Positions 32,155 to 40,363 are shown, counted from the first letter of the stretch. The stretch: 64,000 nt of DNA from JBFWVJ01 sp050246795 (GCA_050246795.1 JBFWVJ010000003.1:62001-126000); one strand, 5' to 3'. Program-made: numbers and translations. Notes: generated by a model not told the origin, from the letters alone.

Positions 32155-33213
32155 ATGAAAAAGTTCTTGTCCCTGATCGTCGTCTTGAGCCTTGGTTTTA
32201 CCCTGACCGGATGTAAAAAAGCTCCCGAAGGAGATGCTCAAACCGTCATCAACATGGCCTGGGAAAAAATGGCCGAAAAAAATGCTGGTTACCAATCAGG
32301 GGAAATTACCTTTTCTGGAAAAGGGAACATTGAAGCGGAAAACAACCGAGCGGATATCTCCGGTTCTGGAAATGTCCAATTCGATGGGACTGACAAAAAA
32401 AACGTGAAGTCAGCCATCGCGCTCGACCTCAGCGCCAATGGAGAAATCGAAGGCCAAAAAGGCAAAATCGATCTGAAAGCCCAGGTACGCATGCTCGAAA
32501 AAACCCTGTACCTCTTCATGGAAAACGTGAATATCGACACCGGGGACCCTCAGACCAATGTCATGGCCAACCTGATCGGAAACCTCTACAAATCCCAATG
32601 GATCTCACTTCCGGGAGGAGATCTGGAAACAACGGACGTAGCCATTGAAAACTTCACCGGAGCAGAAATCGCTGAAGTGGCAAAAAAACACCACTTCTTC
32701 GAAGTGAAAGAAGACCTTGGCAACGGACGATACGAGGTGGTGATCAACCAGGAAAAACTCAAAGCCTACCTGAAAGAAGTGAGTGAACTGAACGAATCAC
32801 CGATGACGGAAGAGGACTTAGAGGCCATCGACATGCTGTTCTCAACCATCAGCTATAGCCTCAAAGTCGAAATCGACAACGACTACGACCTTACCTGGGT
32901 CAAAGGAGACATCAAGGCAACTGACCCGACGGAAAACCAACAAATGATGGCGTCGTTCGAAGGAACGATGGACGACAATACCAGCACTGGATACATCGAC
33001 CTCGCTCTTTCAGGAACCACTCCCGGAAAAGCAAGGGTTGAATTCGATATCGAACACGAAGAAAAATCCGTAACCATCGAGAAACCGGAAAACGCGCAAG
33101 TCTTTGATCCCGCCGCCCTGCTCGGTGGAGGTTTCTCAGGAGGCATGGAATCAGGCGTTCCAGAGCTTCCTGAAGGGATGACTCCTGAAATGATGATGGA
33201 ACTCTCTCAGTAA
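32155..33213 (+). CDS. Lipoprotein, 352 aa, beta-rich
   Basis: MKKFLSLIVVLSLGFTLTGC is a lipoprotein signal peptide (Cys20). The mature protein is acidic and rich in alternating strands (GEITFSGKGNIEAENNRADI, VQFDGTDKKNVKSAIALDLS), with helices around residue 165 (AEIAEVAKKHHFFEVKED) and a Gly/Met-rich end. The layout, a large half-barrel-like beta protein, resembles LolA/LppX-type lipid carriers, but I cannot confirm this. Likely on the outer face of the membrane. No operon partner is evident. Confidence 0.75.
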   Translation: MKKFLSLIVVLSLGFTLTGCKKAPEGDAQTVINMAWEKMAEKNAGYQSGEITFSGKGNIEAENNRADISGSGNVQFDGTDKKNVKSAIALDLSANGEIEGQKGKIDLKAQVRMLEKTLYLFMENVNIDTGDPQTNVMANLIGNLYKSQWISLPGGDLETTDVAIENFTGAEIAEVAKKHHFFEVKEDLGNGRYEVVINQEKLKAYLKEVSELNESPMTEEDLEAIDMLFSTISYSLKVEIDNDYDLTWVKGDIKATDPTENQQMMASFEGTMDDNTSTGYIDLALSGTTPGKARVEFDIEHEEKSVTIEKPENAQVFDPAALLGGGFSGGMESGVPELPEGMTPEMMMELSQ

Positions 33214-33235
33214 TTGTTCAGCTAATCTCCACTCC

Positions 33236-34426
33236 ATGAATCGTTTCCTCGTGGCTGACTACCGGCCCACAGAAACGGATGTGGTCGTCAGCTATACCAT
33301 CCAGCCGCTTCGCAATGATTCATTTCACGAATGCCTCCACGAACTGGGGGCATTTTTGGGGTTTTCCATCACACGCCCTCTCAAGATCTTTGACCTTCAC
33401 CAGGAATCATTTGCCTGCAAAATCGCGTACCCCGAAGCATACTTTGAATCAGAAAACCTTCCCCAAAACCTGAGCGTCATCGGTGGCAAAATCTTCGAGT
33501 TTCCACAGGCAACATCCATCAAAATACGCGACATTTTCTGGCCAAAAAACCTGGAGAAAGCCTTTTCAGGACCCCTGAAAGGAATTCATCAACTCCGAGC
33601 AGAAATGAACATCTGGGAACGTCCCCTCAGCTGCGGAATGCTCCTCCCTCATTCGTCAGCAACGATCAAAGAATGCCTCGAAAAATCCTACCTGATGTGG
33701 ATGGGCGGCTGTGACATGGTGATGGACAGTGACATGATGACGGCTGCGAGAGGAGAGAAGTTTGAGGACCGCATCGATTTCCTCTCGAATGAAATGGTCA
33801 ACTGTGAAAGCCGCAGCAAATCTGCCAAACGATACATCCCCAATATCACCGCTGGAACGATCTCTGAACTACAGCAACGGGCACAACACGCTAAAAAAGC
33901 AGGCGTCAACATCGTAGCGCTGAATGGGATTCAAGCCGGGTGGAACGGCATCCTTTCAGGACTCAAGATATGCCACGAACTCCATCTCGACCTCATGGTC
34001 CATCAACAGGGCATAGGACACATCACCCGCGGGTCTTTCGGGTGGTCCACGGCAGCATTGGCGAAGATCTACCGAATGATCGGCGTGGAGTTTCTAGCCT
34101 TAGATGCGAGCCTACCTGATATCGATCAAGCCATCGAAAACCTGACTTCCTTCCAAGAACTGATCAAAACGACCTTCCCGATCTATACGAAAGACACCCA
34201 CCCAGCGGAAATCGAGCAGATCCTAAAGCACCATGGATACGACCTCGTCCTCCAAATCGGCAACGGAATCGAACAGCACCCGGATGGGGTCAAAGCAGGA
34301 GCTGAAGCACTCCAATACGCCATCGAAATGGCCACCCAAGGCATAGAACTCGATGCAGCCATCAAAAAAAACGAACCGCTGCGAAGAGCGGTGGAAAACT
34401 GGTCCAGGATGATCCCGTCGGCTTAG
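33236..34426 (+). CDS. RuBisCO-like protein (form IV-type, active site not conserved)
   Basis: 396 aa. The layout is that of a RuBisCO large chain: an N-terminal alpha/beta domain (1-120, VVVSYTIQPL, ECLHELGAFLGF) and a TIM barrel (SCGMLLPHSSATIKECLEKS, MWMGGCDMVMDSDMMTA, GVNIVALNGIQAGWNGI, DLMVHQQGIGHITRGSFG, LQIGNGIEQHPDGVKAGAEA). By alignment from memory, the lysines of the KPK motif are Leu and His, the carbamylated lysine (KDDE) is Met in MDSD, the loop-6 His/Lys are missing, and the SGGIH loop reads TKDTH. CO2 fixation is therefore unlikely. RuBisCO-like proteins catalyse enolase or isomerase steps in other organisms; the reaction here is unknown. Confidence 0.82.
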   Translation: MNRFLVADYRPTETDVVVSYTIQPLRNDSFHECLHELGAFLGFSITRPLKIFDLHQESFACKIAYPEAYFESENLPQNLSVIGGKIFEFPQATSIKIRDIFWPKNLEKAFSGPLKGIHQLRAEMNIWERPLSCGMLLPHSSATIKECLEKSYLMWMGGCDMVMDSDMMTAARGEKFEDRIDFLSNEMVNCESRSKSAKRYIPNITAGTISELQQRAQHAKKAGVNIVALNGIQAGWNGILSGLKICHELHLDLMVHQQGIGHITRGSFGWSTAALAKIYRMIGVEFLALDASLPDIDQAIENLTSFQELIKTTFPIYTKDTHPAEIEQILKHHGYDLVLQIGNGIEQHPDGVKAGAEALQYAIEMATQGIELDAAIKKNEPLRRAVENWSRMIPSA

Positions 34427-34938
34427 GCACTTTTCGCCACCGCCTTGACGATGTTTTGCCAGTCGTAAGGAAAACGATACGTTTCCGCGGCACGCACAAA
34501 GGCCGCAAAGAGCGACCAGGAGTTTTTTGGTTCAAAAACAAACCCATTGCCCTTTTCCTGAATGGGGTCAAAAGGCACGACACCTTTTCCTGCTAATGGG
34601 ACGAGTTTATGCTCTCGGAGTTCTGCCAACCGGCTCGGATTGAGTTCGTCCAAAAGAGCGATGTCAAAAGCATCCGAATCGATTTGAGAACGGCTAAGCA
34701 CTTTTACCGACTGAGGGTATTTCTGCTGAAACTGCATCAATGAATGGCGAGATTCCTCATCTTTCGGCTCCACAAACACCAATTGGATCCCAATAGAGGT
34801 AATGCCATCGATGATTTCTTGGAGAATTTTTTGAATAGCACGGTCCACGGATTCATCGACGAGAACGAGCGGAATAGCACCATCCACGGACAATCCCCAA
34901 TCTTTCTGCTTTTGTTCTTTTTTTTGTTTTTTATTCAC
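34423..34938 (-). CDS. Small protein resembling the C-terminal part of a GT-B glycosyltransferase
   Basis: 171 aa, convergent with the RuBisCO-like gene (4-base overlap). After a Lys/Gln-rich start there is a Rossmann-like half domain (IQLVFVEPKDEESRHSLMQF, FDIALLDELNPSRLAELREH). It ends with KGNGFVFEPKNSWSLFAAFV and YRFPYDWQNIVKAV, which recalls the end of glycogen/starch synthases (GNGF...L..A..RA...Y.....W). The N-terminal acceptor domain and most catalytic residues are absent. Either a minimal domain with a binding role or a relic. The resemblance is from memory. Confidence 0.55.
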   Translation of the reverse strand: MNKKQKKEQKQKDWGLSVDGAIPLVLVDESVDRAIQKILQEIIDGITSIGIQLVFVEPKDEESRHSLMQFQQKYPQSVKVLSRSQIDSDAFDIALLDELNPSRLAELREHKLVPLAGKGVVPFDPIQEKGNGFVFEPKNSWSLFAAFVRAAETYRFPYDWQNIVKAVAKSA

Positions 34939-35071
34939 AACCAGGGTTTAATGAACAGGTAAAAGAGGAAGAAACTTCAAGCTGGTTATTAAAGAATTAT
35001 AAGCCAAAAACGAACTTTTTTCAAGATTCCACACCTAGACAGGTACGACAATTAGTATGCAATAATACATC

Positions 35072-36061
35072 ATGAAAACCGCAGACAAAAACCAAACCCT
35101 CTTCGTCATCCTCGATGCCAACTCGATCATGCATCGGTCTTTTCATGCATTACCTCCTCTGAAGACTCGAGAAGGCGAACTCGTCAATGCCGTCTACGGC
35201 TTCAGCTCGATCCTGATGACCATCCTCCACCAGGAAAACCCTCAGTACATCGCCACCGCTTTTGATACTGCCGCTCCGACTTTCCGACACGAAGTCTACA
35301 AAGAATACAAAGCCGGCCGGGTGAAAGCACCAGATGAATTCTATGCTCAAATACCCCGCATCGAAGAAATCGTCCGCACCATGAACATCCCCATTCTCCG
35401 CCAAGATGGGGTCGAAGCAGACGACATCATCGGCACGATCGTGACCACCAACGAAAAGCAACACCCCGAACTCCACAACAAGATCGTCACCAGCGACATG
35501 GACGCCATGCAGCTCGTCACCGACAAGACCTGCGTCTCCAACCTCCACAAAGGCTACAAAGCCACCGAATGTTTTTACCCGAACGACGTCTTCACCAAAT
35601 ACGGCATTCGCCCCGACCAAGTCGTCGACTACAAGGCCATCCAAGGCGACAACTCCGATAATATCCCGGGCGTCAAAGGCATCGGCAAAGTCGGCGCCAT
35701 TCAGCTCTTGCAAGAGTTCGACAGTCTCGATGGCATTTATGCGAACTTAGAAAAGGTGAAGGGCAAAAAGCAAGAACTGCTCCGCGACCAAAAAGAAGAT
35801 GCGTATTTTTCCCAACAGCTCGCCACCATCAAATGCGATGTCGACATCGACTACCAGCTCAAAGCCTGCCAAGCCCACGACTTCGATATGGAAAAAATCG
35901 AAAAGCTCTTCGAGTCCATGCAGTTCTATTCGCTGATTCGTAGAATCCGCGACTGGCGCAAGTCGAATGGCATTTCCAGCGAAGACCTCCAAGACGTGTT
36001 TCAAACGGAACCAAAGAAGAAGGCGAAGAAAGCGAGCGAAGATCAAACATCGATGTTTTAG
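35072..36061 (+). CDS. Standalone 5'-3' exonuclease (PolI N-terminal type)
   Basis: 329 aa, equal to the N-terminal nuclease domain of DNA polymerase I with no polymerase part. LFVILDANSIMHRSFHALPP, NAVYGFSSILMTIL, AFDTAAPTFRHEVYKEYKAG, DGVEADDIIGTIV, VTSDMDAMQLV and GDNSDNIPGVKGIGKVGAIQ carry the metal-binding Asp/Glu residues and the helix-hairpin-helix. It removes RNA primers and flaps. A Lys-rich tail (PKKKAKKASED) ends the protein. An AATAAT box at 35061-35066 lies so close to the ATG that the transcript may be leaderless. Confidence 0.94.
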   Translation: MKTADKNQTLFVILDANSIMHRSFHALPPLKTREGELVNAVYGFSSILMTILHQENPQYIATAFDTAAPTFRHEVYKEYKAGRVKAPDEFYAQIPRIEEIVRTMNIPILRQDGVEADDIIGTIVTTNEKQHPELHNKIVTSDMDAMQLVTDKTCVSNLHKGYKATECFYPNDVFTKYGIRPDQVVDYKAIQGDNSDNIPGVKGIGKVGAIQLLQEFDSLDGIYANLEKVKGKKQELLRDQKEDAYFSQQLATIKCDVDIDYQLKACQAHDFDMEKIEKLFESMQFYSLIRRIRDWRKSNGISSEDLQDVFQTEPKKKAKKASEDQTSMF

Positions 36062-36074
36062 CTTTATTGTGGCG

Positions 36075-36164
36075 ATTGAGAAACATGGGATGATCGGGAC
36101 GATTCAGAAAGGAATTCCTCACCATCGTCTTCTTACTCCCAATCGTCTCCTATTTCCCAACACA
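36075..36164 (+). repeat. Pre-start array with pairing arm before prmC
   Basis: A purine arm GGGATGATCGGGACGATT precedes CCATCGTCT, TCTTACTCCC and AATCGTCTCC units, which end at the prmC ATG. Array degraded relative to that of proS. Confidence 0.65.
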
Positions 36165-37037
36165 ATGACTATCAAAGACCTCCTCGTCCACTCTTCAAGC
36201 GCGCTCAAAAACTCCTCCACCCCCACCCTCGACGCTGAGCTGCTCTTAGCCCATGTCCTAAAAAAAGACCGAAGCTATTTGATCAGCCATTCGGAGGAAT
36301 CTCTCACGGAAGTTCAAGTGAAACACTTTGAAGAACTCGTAACCCAACGAAAAAACGGAAAACCCATCGCCTACATCACCCACGAAAAAGAATTCTTCGG
36401 CCACTCCTTTTACGTGGACGAACGCGTCCTCATCCCCCGCCCAGAAACCGAAGAAATCGTCGAAGATGTCATCGAGTTCGCCAAAAAAAATCCAGAAGTG
36501 AAAACCATCATAGACTTAGGAACAGGTTCCGGAGCCATCGCTATCACCCTCGCACACGAACTCCCTGATCATGAGATTATCGCCCTGGAAATATCCTCAG
36601 AAGCTCTGGAAGTAGCCAAAACAAATCTTCAGCGCTACCCCAGCAACAATCTCCAATTCATCCAGTCAGACCTCCTCTCGAAGCTACCAGCGCTCTCCCG
36701 AGCGGAGCCGAGGGATACTACCTACCACCTACCAGCTACCATCCTCGCCAACCTCCCCTACATCGGCACCGAAACCAACCGCTTTATTTCCGAAGAAACC
36801 GAGCAGTACGAACCCCATCTCGCCCTCTTCGGCGGAAGTGACGGCCTCGAGCTCTATCGAAGAACTTGGCAACAAATCAAAGAAAAAAAACTGAACCTTC
36901 AAGCCCTTTTCATGGAGATCGGCTTCAGCCAAGCGGAACGCATGGAAAAAGAAGCGAGAGCGGCCTTTCCTGAATACCACTTCGAAATCAAGCATGATCT
37001 GGCAGGGCTGCCCAGGACAGCGGTGCTGAAAAGATAA
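36165..37037 (+). CDS. prmC: Release factor glutamine methyltransferase PrmC/HemK
   Basis: 290 aa from the ATG at 36165. The N-terminal helical domain has LDAELLLAHVL. SAM motif I is IIDLGTGSGAIAITLAHELP, and the PrmC-specific VDERVLIPRPETEEIVED is present. The catalytic NPPY is NLPY here (ILANLPYIGTE), a variant that still carries Asn and Tyr. It methylates the GGQ glutamine of release factors. Between motif IV's strand and NLPY there are about 19 extra residues (LSRAEPRDTTYHLPAT) encoded by low-complexity repeat DNA (36684-36741). Confidence 0.93.
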   Translation: MTIKDLLVHSSSALKNSSTPTLDAELLLAHVLKKDRSYLISHSEESLTEVQVKHFEELVTQRKNGKPIAYITHEKEFFGHSFYVDERVLIPRPETEEIVEDVIEFAKKNPEVKTIIDLGTGSGAIAITLAHELPDHEIIALEISSEALEVAKTNLQRYPSNNLQFIQSDLLSKLPALSRAEPRDTTYHLPATILANLPYIGTETNRFISEETEQYEPHLALFGGSDGLELYRRTWQQIKEKKLNLQALFMEIGFSQAERMEKEARAAFPEYHFEIKHDLAGLPRTAVLKR

Positions 37038-37038
37038 A

Positions 37039-37623
37039 TTATTCTGATTGAGCAGGATCGTGTTTATCGACATCCGTTAACGGGATTCCTTTTATATCTA
37101 AAATGTGATTTCTTAAAAGATACCCAAAAACACTCATCACATCCTCAACTAAGATACCTCTATTAAATGCTTCTTGCTTTATAAGACTCAATTCTTTTGA
37201 ATCTAAAAGATCGATCATTTTCGTCCGAGCCACATCCAATGAAGCCTGTTGAATATCATAGGCATTATTCGGAGACATTTTTTCCACTTCAGAAATCATA
37301 CGATCAGAATACTTTGAGAAAATATTCTCAGCATCAACAGCCAATAAAATTTGTTCTCCAATCTTTGTTAGACTTAAAGGACTATTAGACCTTAAAGGTG
37401 CATTAGGATTTGTATTCTGGTAAATCAAATCAACCTTAGTAGTCAAAGAAACGACTTTTTCAGCAAGTCCCTCAATCTTTTCTACCCTTTTATCATGAAC
37501 ATCAAATTTTGTGTGCCAACATCCCAAACGATAGGTGCCGTAAACAACAATCCCCAAAATTACAAACAAAACAAAAACAGAACTATTCAATTCTCCAACG
37601 AGTGCTAACAAAAGTTGCTGCAT
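37039..37623 (-). CDS. Hypothetical membrane-anchored helical protein, AT-rich gene
   Basis: 194 aa. One transmembrane helix near the N-terminus (about residues 15-33, SVFVLFVILGIVVYGTYRLG), then a coiled-coil stretch (KRVEKIEGLAEKVVSLTTKV) and a helical C-terminal domain (SLTKIGEQILLAVDAENIFS). Base and codon use is clearly more A/T-rich than in neighbouring genes, which suggests acquisition from elsewhere. No family recognised, though it could belong to a phage or defence locus. It lies between prmC (convergent, 1-base gap) and tRNA-Arg. Confidence 0.65.
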   Translation of the reverse strand: MQQLLLALVGELNSSVFVLFVILGIVVYGTYRLGCWHTKFDVHDKRVEKIEGLAEKVVSLTTKVDLIYQNTNPNAPLRSNSPLSLTKIGEQILLAVDAENIFSKYSDRMISEVEKMSPNNAYDIQQASLDVARTKMIDLLDSKELSLIKQEAFNRGILVEDVMSVFGYLLRNHILDIKGIPLTDVDKHDPAQSE

Positions 37624-37807
37624 AAAATCTCACTCAACTTAATGTACGCCCAATCGTAATGAAACTCAGCCAGCTTAGTCAAGAACATACTTATCTTCGT
37701 TTCATTTTAACTTAATGATTCCTTAGTCCAACTGGTCAAAAGGGTGCAAATTTACACTTCAAAAAATGACATGCTTCTAGTCAATCTCCTTTTTGGGGTA
37801 CAGATCA

Positions 37808-37884
37808 TGGTGCACACAGAGGGATTCGAACCCCCGACCCTCGGTTCCGAAGACCGATGCTCTATCCAGCTGAGCTATGTGTGC
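37808..37884 (-). tRNA. tRNA-Arg (TCG), CCA encoded
   Basis: On minus: acceptor GCACACA (37884-37878) pairs with TGTGTGC (37818-37812). The anticodon stem TCGGT/ACCGA encloses the loop CTTCGGA with anticodon TCG. The T-loop is TTCGAAT. The discriminator A and an encoded CCA lie at 37811-37808. Reads CGA/CGN codons. Confidence 0.93.
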
Positions 37885-37891
37885 ATATATA

Positions 37892-37923
37892 TCGAAGGCG
37901 TGGATAATCATCCTCGCCTTCGA
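37892..37923. repeat. TCGAAGGCG/CGCCTTCGA inverted repeat
   Basis: Perfect 9-bp stem with a 14-base loop containing GGATAATCATCC. CGAGGAT/CCTCG-type relatives are translated inside uvrC near 49520-49590. Directly upstream of tRNA-Arg on its strand. Confidence 0.55.
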
Positions 37924-37967
37924 CATTTTACGCAAAAGCCTAAAAAACACAACCCGAGAATTCCCCA

Positions 37968-37995
37968 TTGACCACCGTCGGGTTCTTCCTATAAT
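37968..37995 (+). promoter_or_regulatory. Promoter for the ATP-grasp gene
   Basis: TTGACC (37968-37973), 16-bp spacer, TATAAT (37990-37995). The transcript would start near 38002, leaving a leader of about 30 bases to the GTG at 38033. Confidence 0.75.
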
Positions 37996-38032
37996 CGCTC
38001 CATAGACGCGAACTATTCGTTAAGCCGAACGC

Positions 38033-39154
38033 GTGGAACATTCATCCTTGGAGGCCTTTCGCTTCCATCCTCAAGCATCCCTGCACCTGCGATACCTGCT
38101 GGAAGAAGCCCTGAACCAAGGCTACTTGATCGAATCCCTGCAGCACTTTGCCGAGCTCAATCGGCTGGGTCACAAGATCATCGACCACAAGACAGGTCGG
38201 GAAATGATCATCATCGGTCAAAACGAGTACCCGGATCTCTCCCACGCCGCCAAATACCTGACCAAGCACAAATTTTTGGCCTACGAGCTTTTCAAAAAAG
38301 AGCAGATCCCCACCCCCAAAACCTTCTGCTTCCACACTTTGGAAGAATTCCAATGGCTCTGGGAAAAAGAATTTCACCTCAATCGAGTCGTGGTAAAACC
38401 AGAAAACCAAGGCCTGGGCCGGGACGTTTTCCTGGAAACGCACGAATCAGCCGTCCTGCAGTCAGCAAAGTTCATTCTCGAAAAATACCAAAGCAGAGGA
38501 ATCATCCAAGAATACGTCCATGGCCACGACCTGCGCATCCAAGCCGTGGGAGGAAAATTCTTCGCCGCCTGCCGCAGAATCCCCGCCAATGTCATCGGAG
38601 ATGGGATCCATACCGTGCAGGAGCTCGTCCATCAAAAAAACCGTGAGAAGGCCCATTTCAAGGCAAAAAACCTGATCATCGTCACCAAAGAAACCCACGC
38701 CCTCCTGGCGGAGCAAGGCTTGAAGTACAAAAGAATCCCTGATGCAAACCGCCATGTCCGCCTGCGCAAAGCAGCCAATGTCGGCGTAGGAGGTGATCCC
38801 ATCGATGTCACCGATTCCGTCCATCCAGACTACCATAGGCTCTTAGAAAAACTCTCGGCAACCCTCGGAGTAAAAACCTTCGCGCTGGATTTCATGGTAG
38901 AAGATGAAACACAACCCCTTTCGGGAGGAAACGCTCATATTCTCGAAATCAACGCCCCCAGCATGTGGGGACTCCATCATTTCGCCATGGGGACAAAGCG
39001 AAACGTGGCATTCGGCATCCTTGATGCTCATTTCCACCCTCAAAGCTTTAACCCCGAAGCGGTCAAATATTTGATCCGTGAACCACATCCCCAGCCCCTT
39101 AAGGCTGAAGCAGCACGAGCTCCATATTCCCCTCACTCAACTCTGTCTTCTTGA
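38033..39154 (+). CDS. ATP-grasp ligase (cyanophycin synthetase/GshAB-like)
   Basis: 373 aa with a GTG start at 38033, placed by the promoter. The ATP-grasp fold covers about 85-345: TKHKFLAYELFKKEQIPTPK, VVVKPENQGLGRDVFLET, IIQEYVHGHDLRIQAVGGKF, RIPANVIGDGIHTVQELVHQ and the metal-binding AHILEINAPSMWGLHHF. These match the ligase domain of cyanophycin synthetase and bifunctional GshAB, which joins an amino acid to a carboxylate by way of an acyl-phosphate. No Mur-ligase half is present, so it is not a full cyanophycin synthetase. Substrate unknown. The last 20 codons overlap the convergent MBL-type gene. Confidence 0.85.
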   Translation: MEHSSLEAFRFHPQASLHLRYLLEEALNQGYLIESLQHFAELNRLGHKIIDHKTGREMIIIGQNEYPDLSHAAKYLTKHKFLAYELFKKEQIPTPKTFCFHTLEEFQWLWEKEFHLNRVVVKPENQGLGRDVFLETHESAVLQSAKFILEKYQSRGIIQEYVHGHDLRIQAVGGKFFAACRRIPANVIGDGIHTVQELVHQKNREKAHFKAKNLIIVTKETHALLAEQGLKYKRIPDANRHVRLRKAANVGVGGDPIDVTDSVHPDYHRLLEKLSATLGVKTFALDFMVEDETQPLSGGNAHILEINAPSMWGLHHFAMGTKRNVAFGILDAHFHPQSFNPEAVKYLIREPHPQPLKAEAARAPYSPHSTLSS

Positions 39155-39674
39155 ATTCGAAGGATTTCTTGGCCTCCGGCATCTTCACATCCATTTCCTT
39201 GAGGAATTCGGACAGCCCGTCGCGATCATCTCCATAGCAGATCGGGATGACGACCAATGGCTCCAAAGCTTCGACCAAACGATACGCATCCTTCGCGTTC
39301 AAGACATCTTTACCTCCCACCGGAACGAGCAGCACATGCACTTCTCCAAGGGCTTCTATAAACTCATCAGAAGGGTATTCTGACATTTCTCCCAACCAGG
39401 TCACATTTCCCTGAGCCGAAAAAAAGGTGTAGGCAATCACTGGATCTTTCTTTCCTCGGGTTTCATACCCCTGGAAACTAAAGCCTGATACATCGTATTC
39501 ACCTGGCCAATCAACCATCAAATCTCCCTCCATTTCAGCGTGCTTCTCATCGGAACGGTCATAAACAATCACCTGATAATCCTCCAACTTTGCTTTCGGG
39601 GCTGGATTCAAAAGAGCCTTTGATTTCTTCATGTTCAGTTCAACTGTCGAACCGCCATTCCATGAGATCTGCAT
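39099..39674 (-). CDS. MBL-fold-like protein without the metal motif
   Basis: 191 aa from the ATG at 39674. MQISWNGGSTVELNMKKSKA and MVDWPGEYDVSGFSFQGYET follow the pattern of UlaG-like metallo-beta-lactamase-fold proteins (MKITWLG...DxPGEYE). The HxHxDH zinc motif is missing and the usual metal residues cannot be found. It is shorter than catalytic members. Probably a non-enzymatic member; function unknown. It is paired with the DUF5665 gene upstream (18-base gap). Confidence 0.65.
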   Translation of the reverse strand: MQISWNGGSTVELNMKKSKALLNPAPKAKLEDYQVIVYDRSDEKHAEMEGDLMVDWPGEYDVSGFSFQGYETRGKKDPVIAYTFFSAQGNVTWLGEMSEYPSDEFIEALGEVHVLLVPVGGKDVLNAKDAYRLVEALEPLVVIPICYGDDRDGLSEFLKEMDVKMPEAKKSFEFKKTELSEGNMELVLLQP

Positions 39675-39691
39675 AAACAATAAATAAAGAA

Positions 39692-40153
39692 TTATTGAGG
39701 GGTATTTTCTAGCACATTGGTTTTAAAGGCATCAAACATCCTGGAAAACGTATCTCCAAGATTCCCGGACTGGACATTTCGTAAATTATCCTCGGACAAA
39801 AACTCCTGCAAGGTCTCAAAGAAATCTCCCACGATCGGCAACTGGGTCAACACTTGGGAAATAATCCACACCACGATCGCCACCACCACCGTTGCTCCGA
39901 TCACAAACCCCAGTCCACGGGCTACGCCCATAGCAAAATTAATCCAAAACGCCCTCCATGGACTTCCGAGATAATCTATATACTCCTTAAACCCTGAAGC
40001 CTGCAAAGACTGCATAAAGGAATGCATGACTCCCGTCGTTTCCAAGAGCTTCCCAGTGGCCTCCCGCAGGTCTTTGTTCATCTGGTCAAAAGGAACAGAG
40101 CCTAAAGACTTTTCAGGAGTCTTTCCATTCTTTTCTGAAGGGCTTTTCGCCAT
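39692..40153 (-). CDS. DUF5665 membrane protein
   Basis: 153 aa. A soluble helical start is followed by FKEYIDYLGSPWRAFWINFA and MGVARGLGFVIGATVVVAIV, the DUF5665 signature with one membrane helix, then VLTQLPIVGDFFETL and a hydrophilic tail. The family has no known activity and is common in CPR and Firmicutes (recollection). Same strand as the MBL-like gene, so they may form a unit. Confidence 0.8.
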   Translation of the reverse strand: MAKSPSEKNGKTPEKSLGSVPFDQMNKDLREATGKLLETTGVMHSFMQSLQASGFKEYIDYLGSPWRAFWINFAMGVARGLGFVIGATVVVAIVVWIISQVLTQLPIVGDFFETLQEFLSEDNLRNVQSGNLGDTFSRMFDAFKTNVLENTPQ

Positions 40154-40239
40154 GAATTCGTTTAGATCAAAGCCATTCTACTAGGGATTGTGAGAGTTAT
40201 CAATTTTTCGACTTCACGAGAACGGGTGATTCGATATAC

Positions 40240-40363
40240 TCGATGTGCAAGAAACAGGAGACGCTTGAGAAACAGGAGACGAATGGGATTTCCCCCAAGA
40301 GTCTCAATAGTCTCAATAGTCTCAATAGTCCCAATAGTCCCAATAGTCCTAATCGTCCCTCCC
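40240..40363 (+). repeat. Pre-start 9-bp array with pairing arm before thyX-like gene
   Basis: The 5' arm has two copies of AAACAGGAGACG (40251 and 40273 regions). Then about eight units AATAGTCTC and AATAGTCCC, and CTAATCGTCC, end at TCCCATG. GAGAC can pair with GTCTC. Confidence 0.9.

Noticed and set aside
33236..34426. Functional RuBisCO
   Set aside because: Residues required for carbamylation and CO2 fixation are replaced in the visible motifs, so only a RuBisCO-like assignment is supported.
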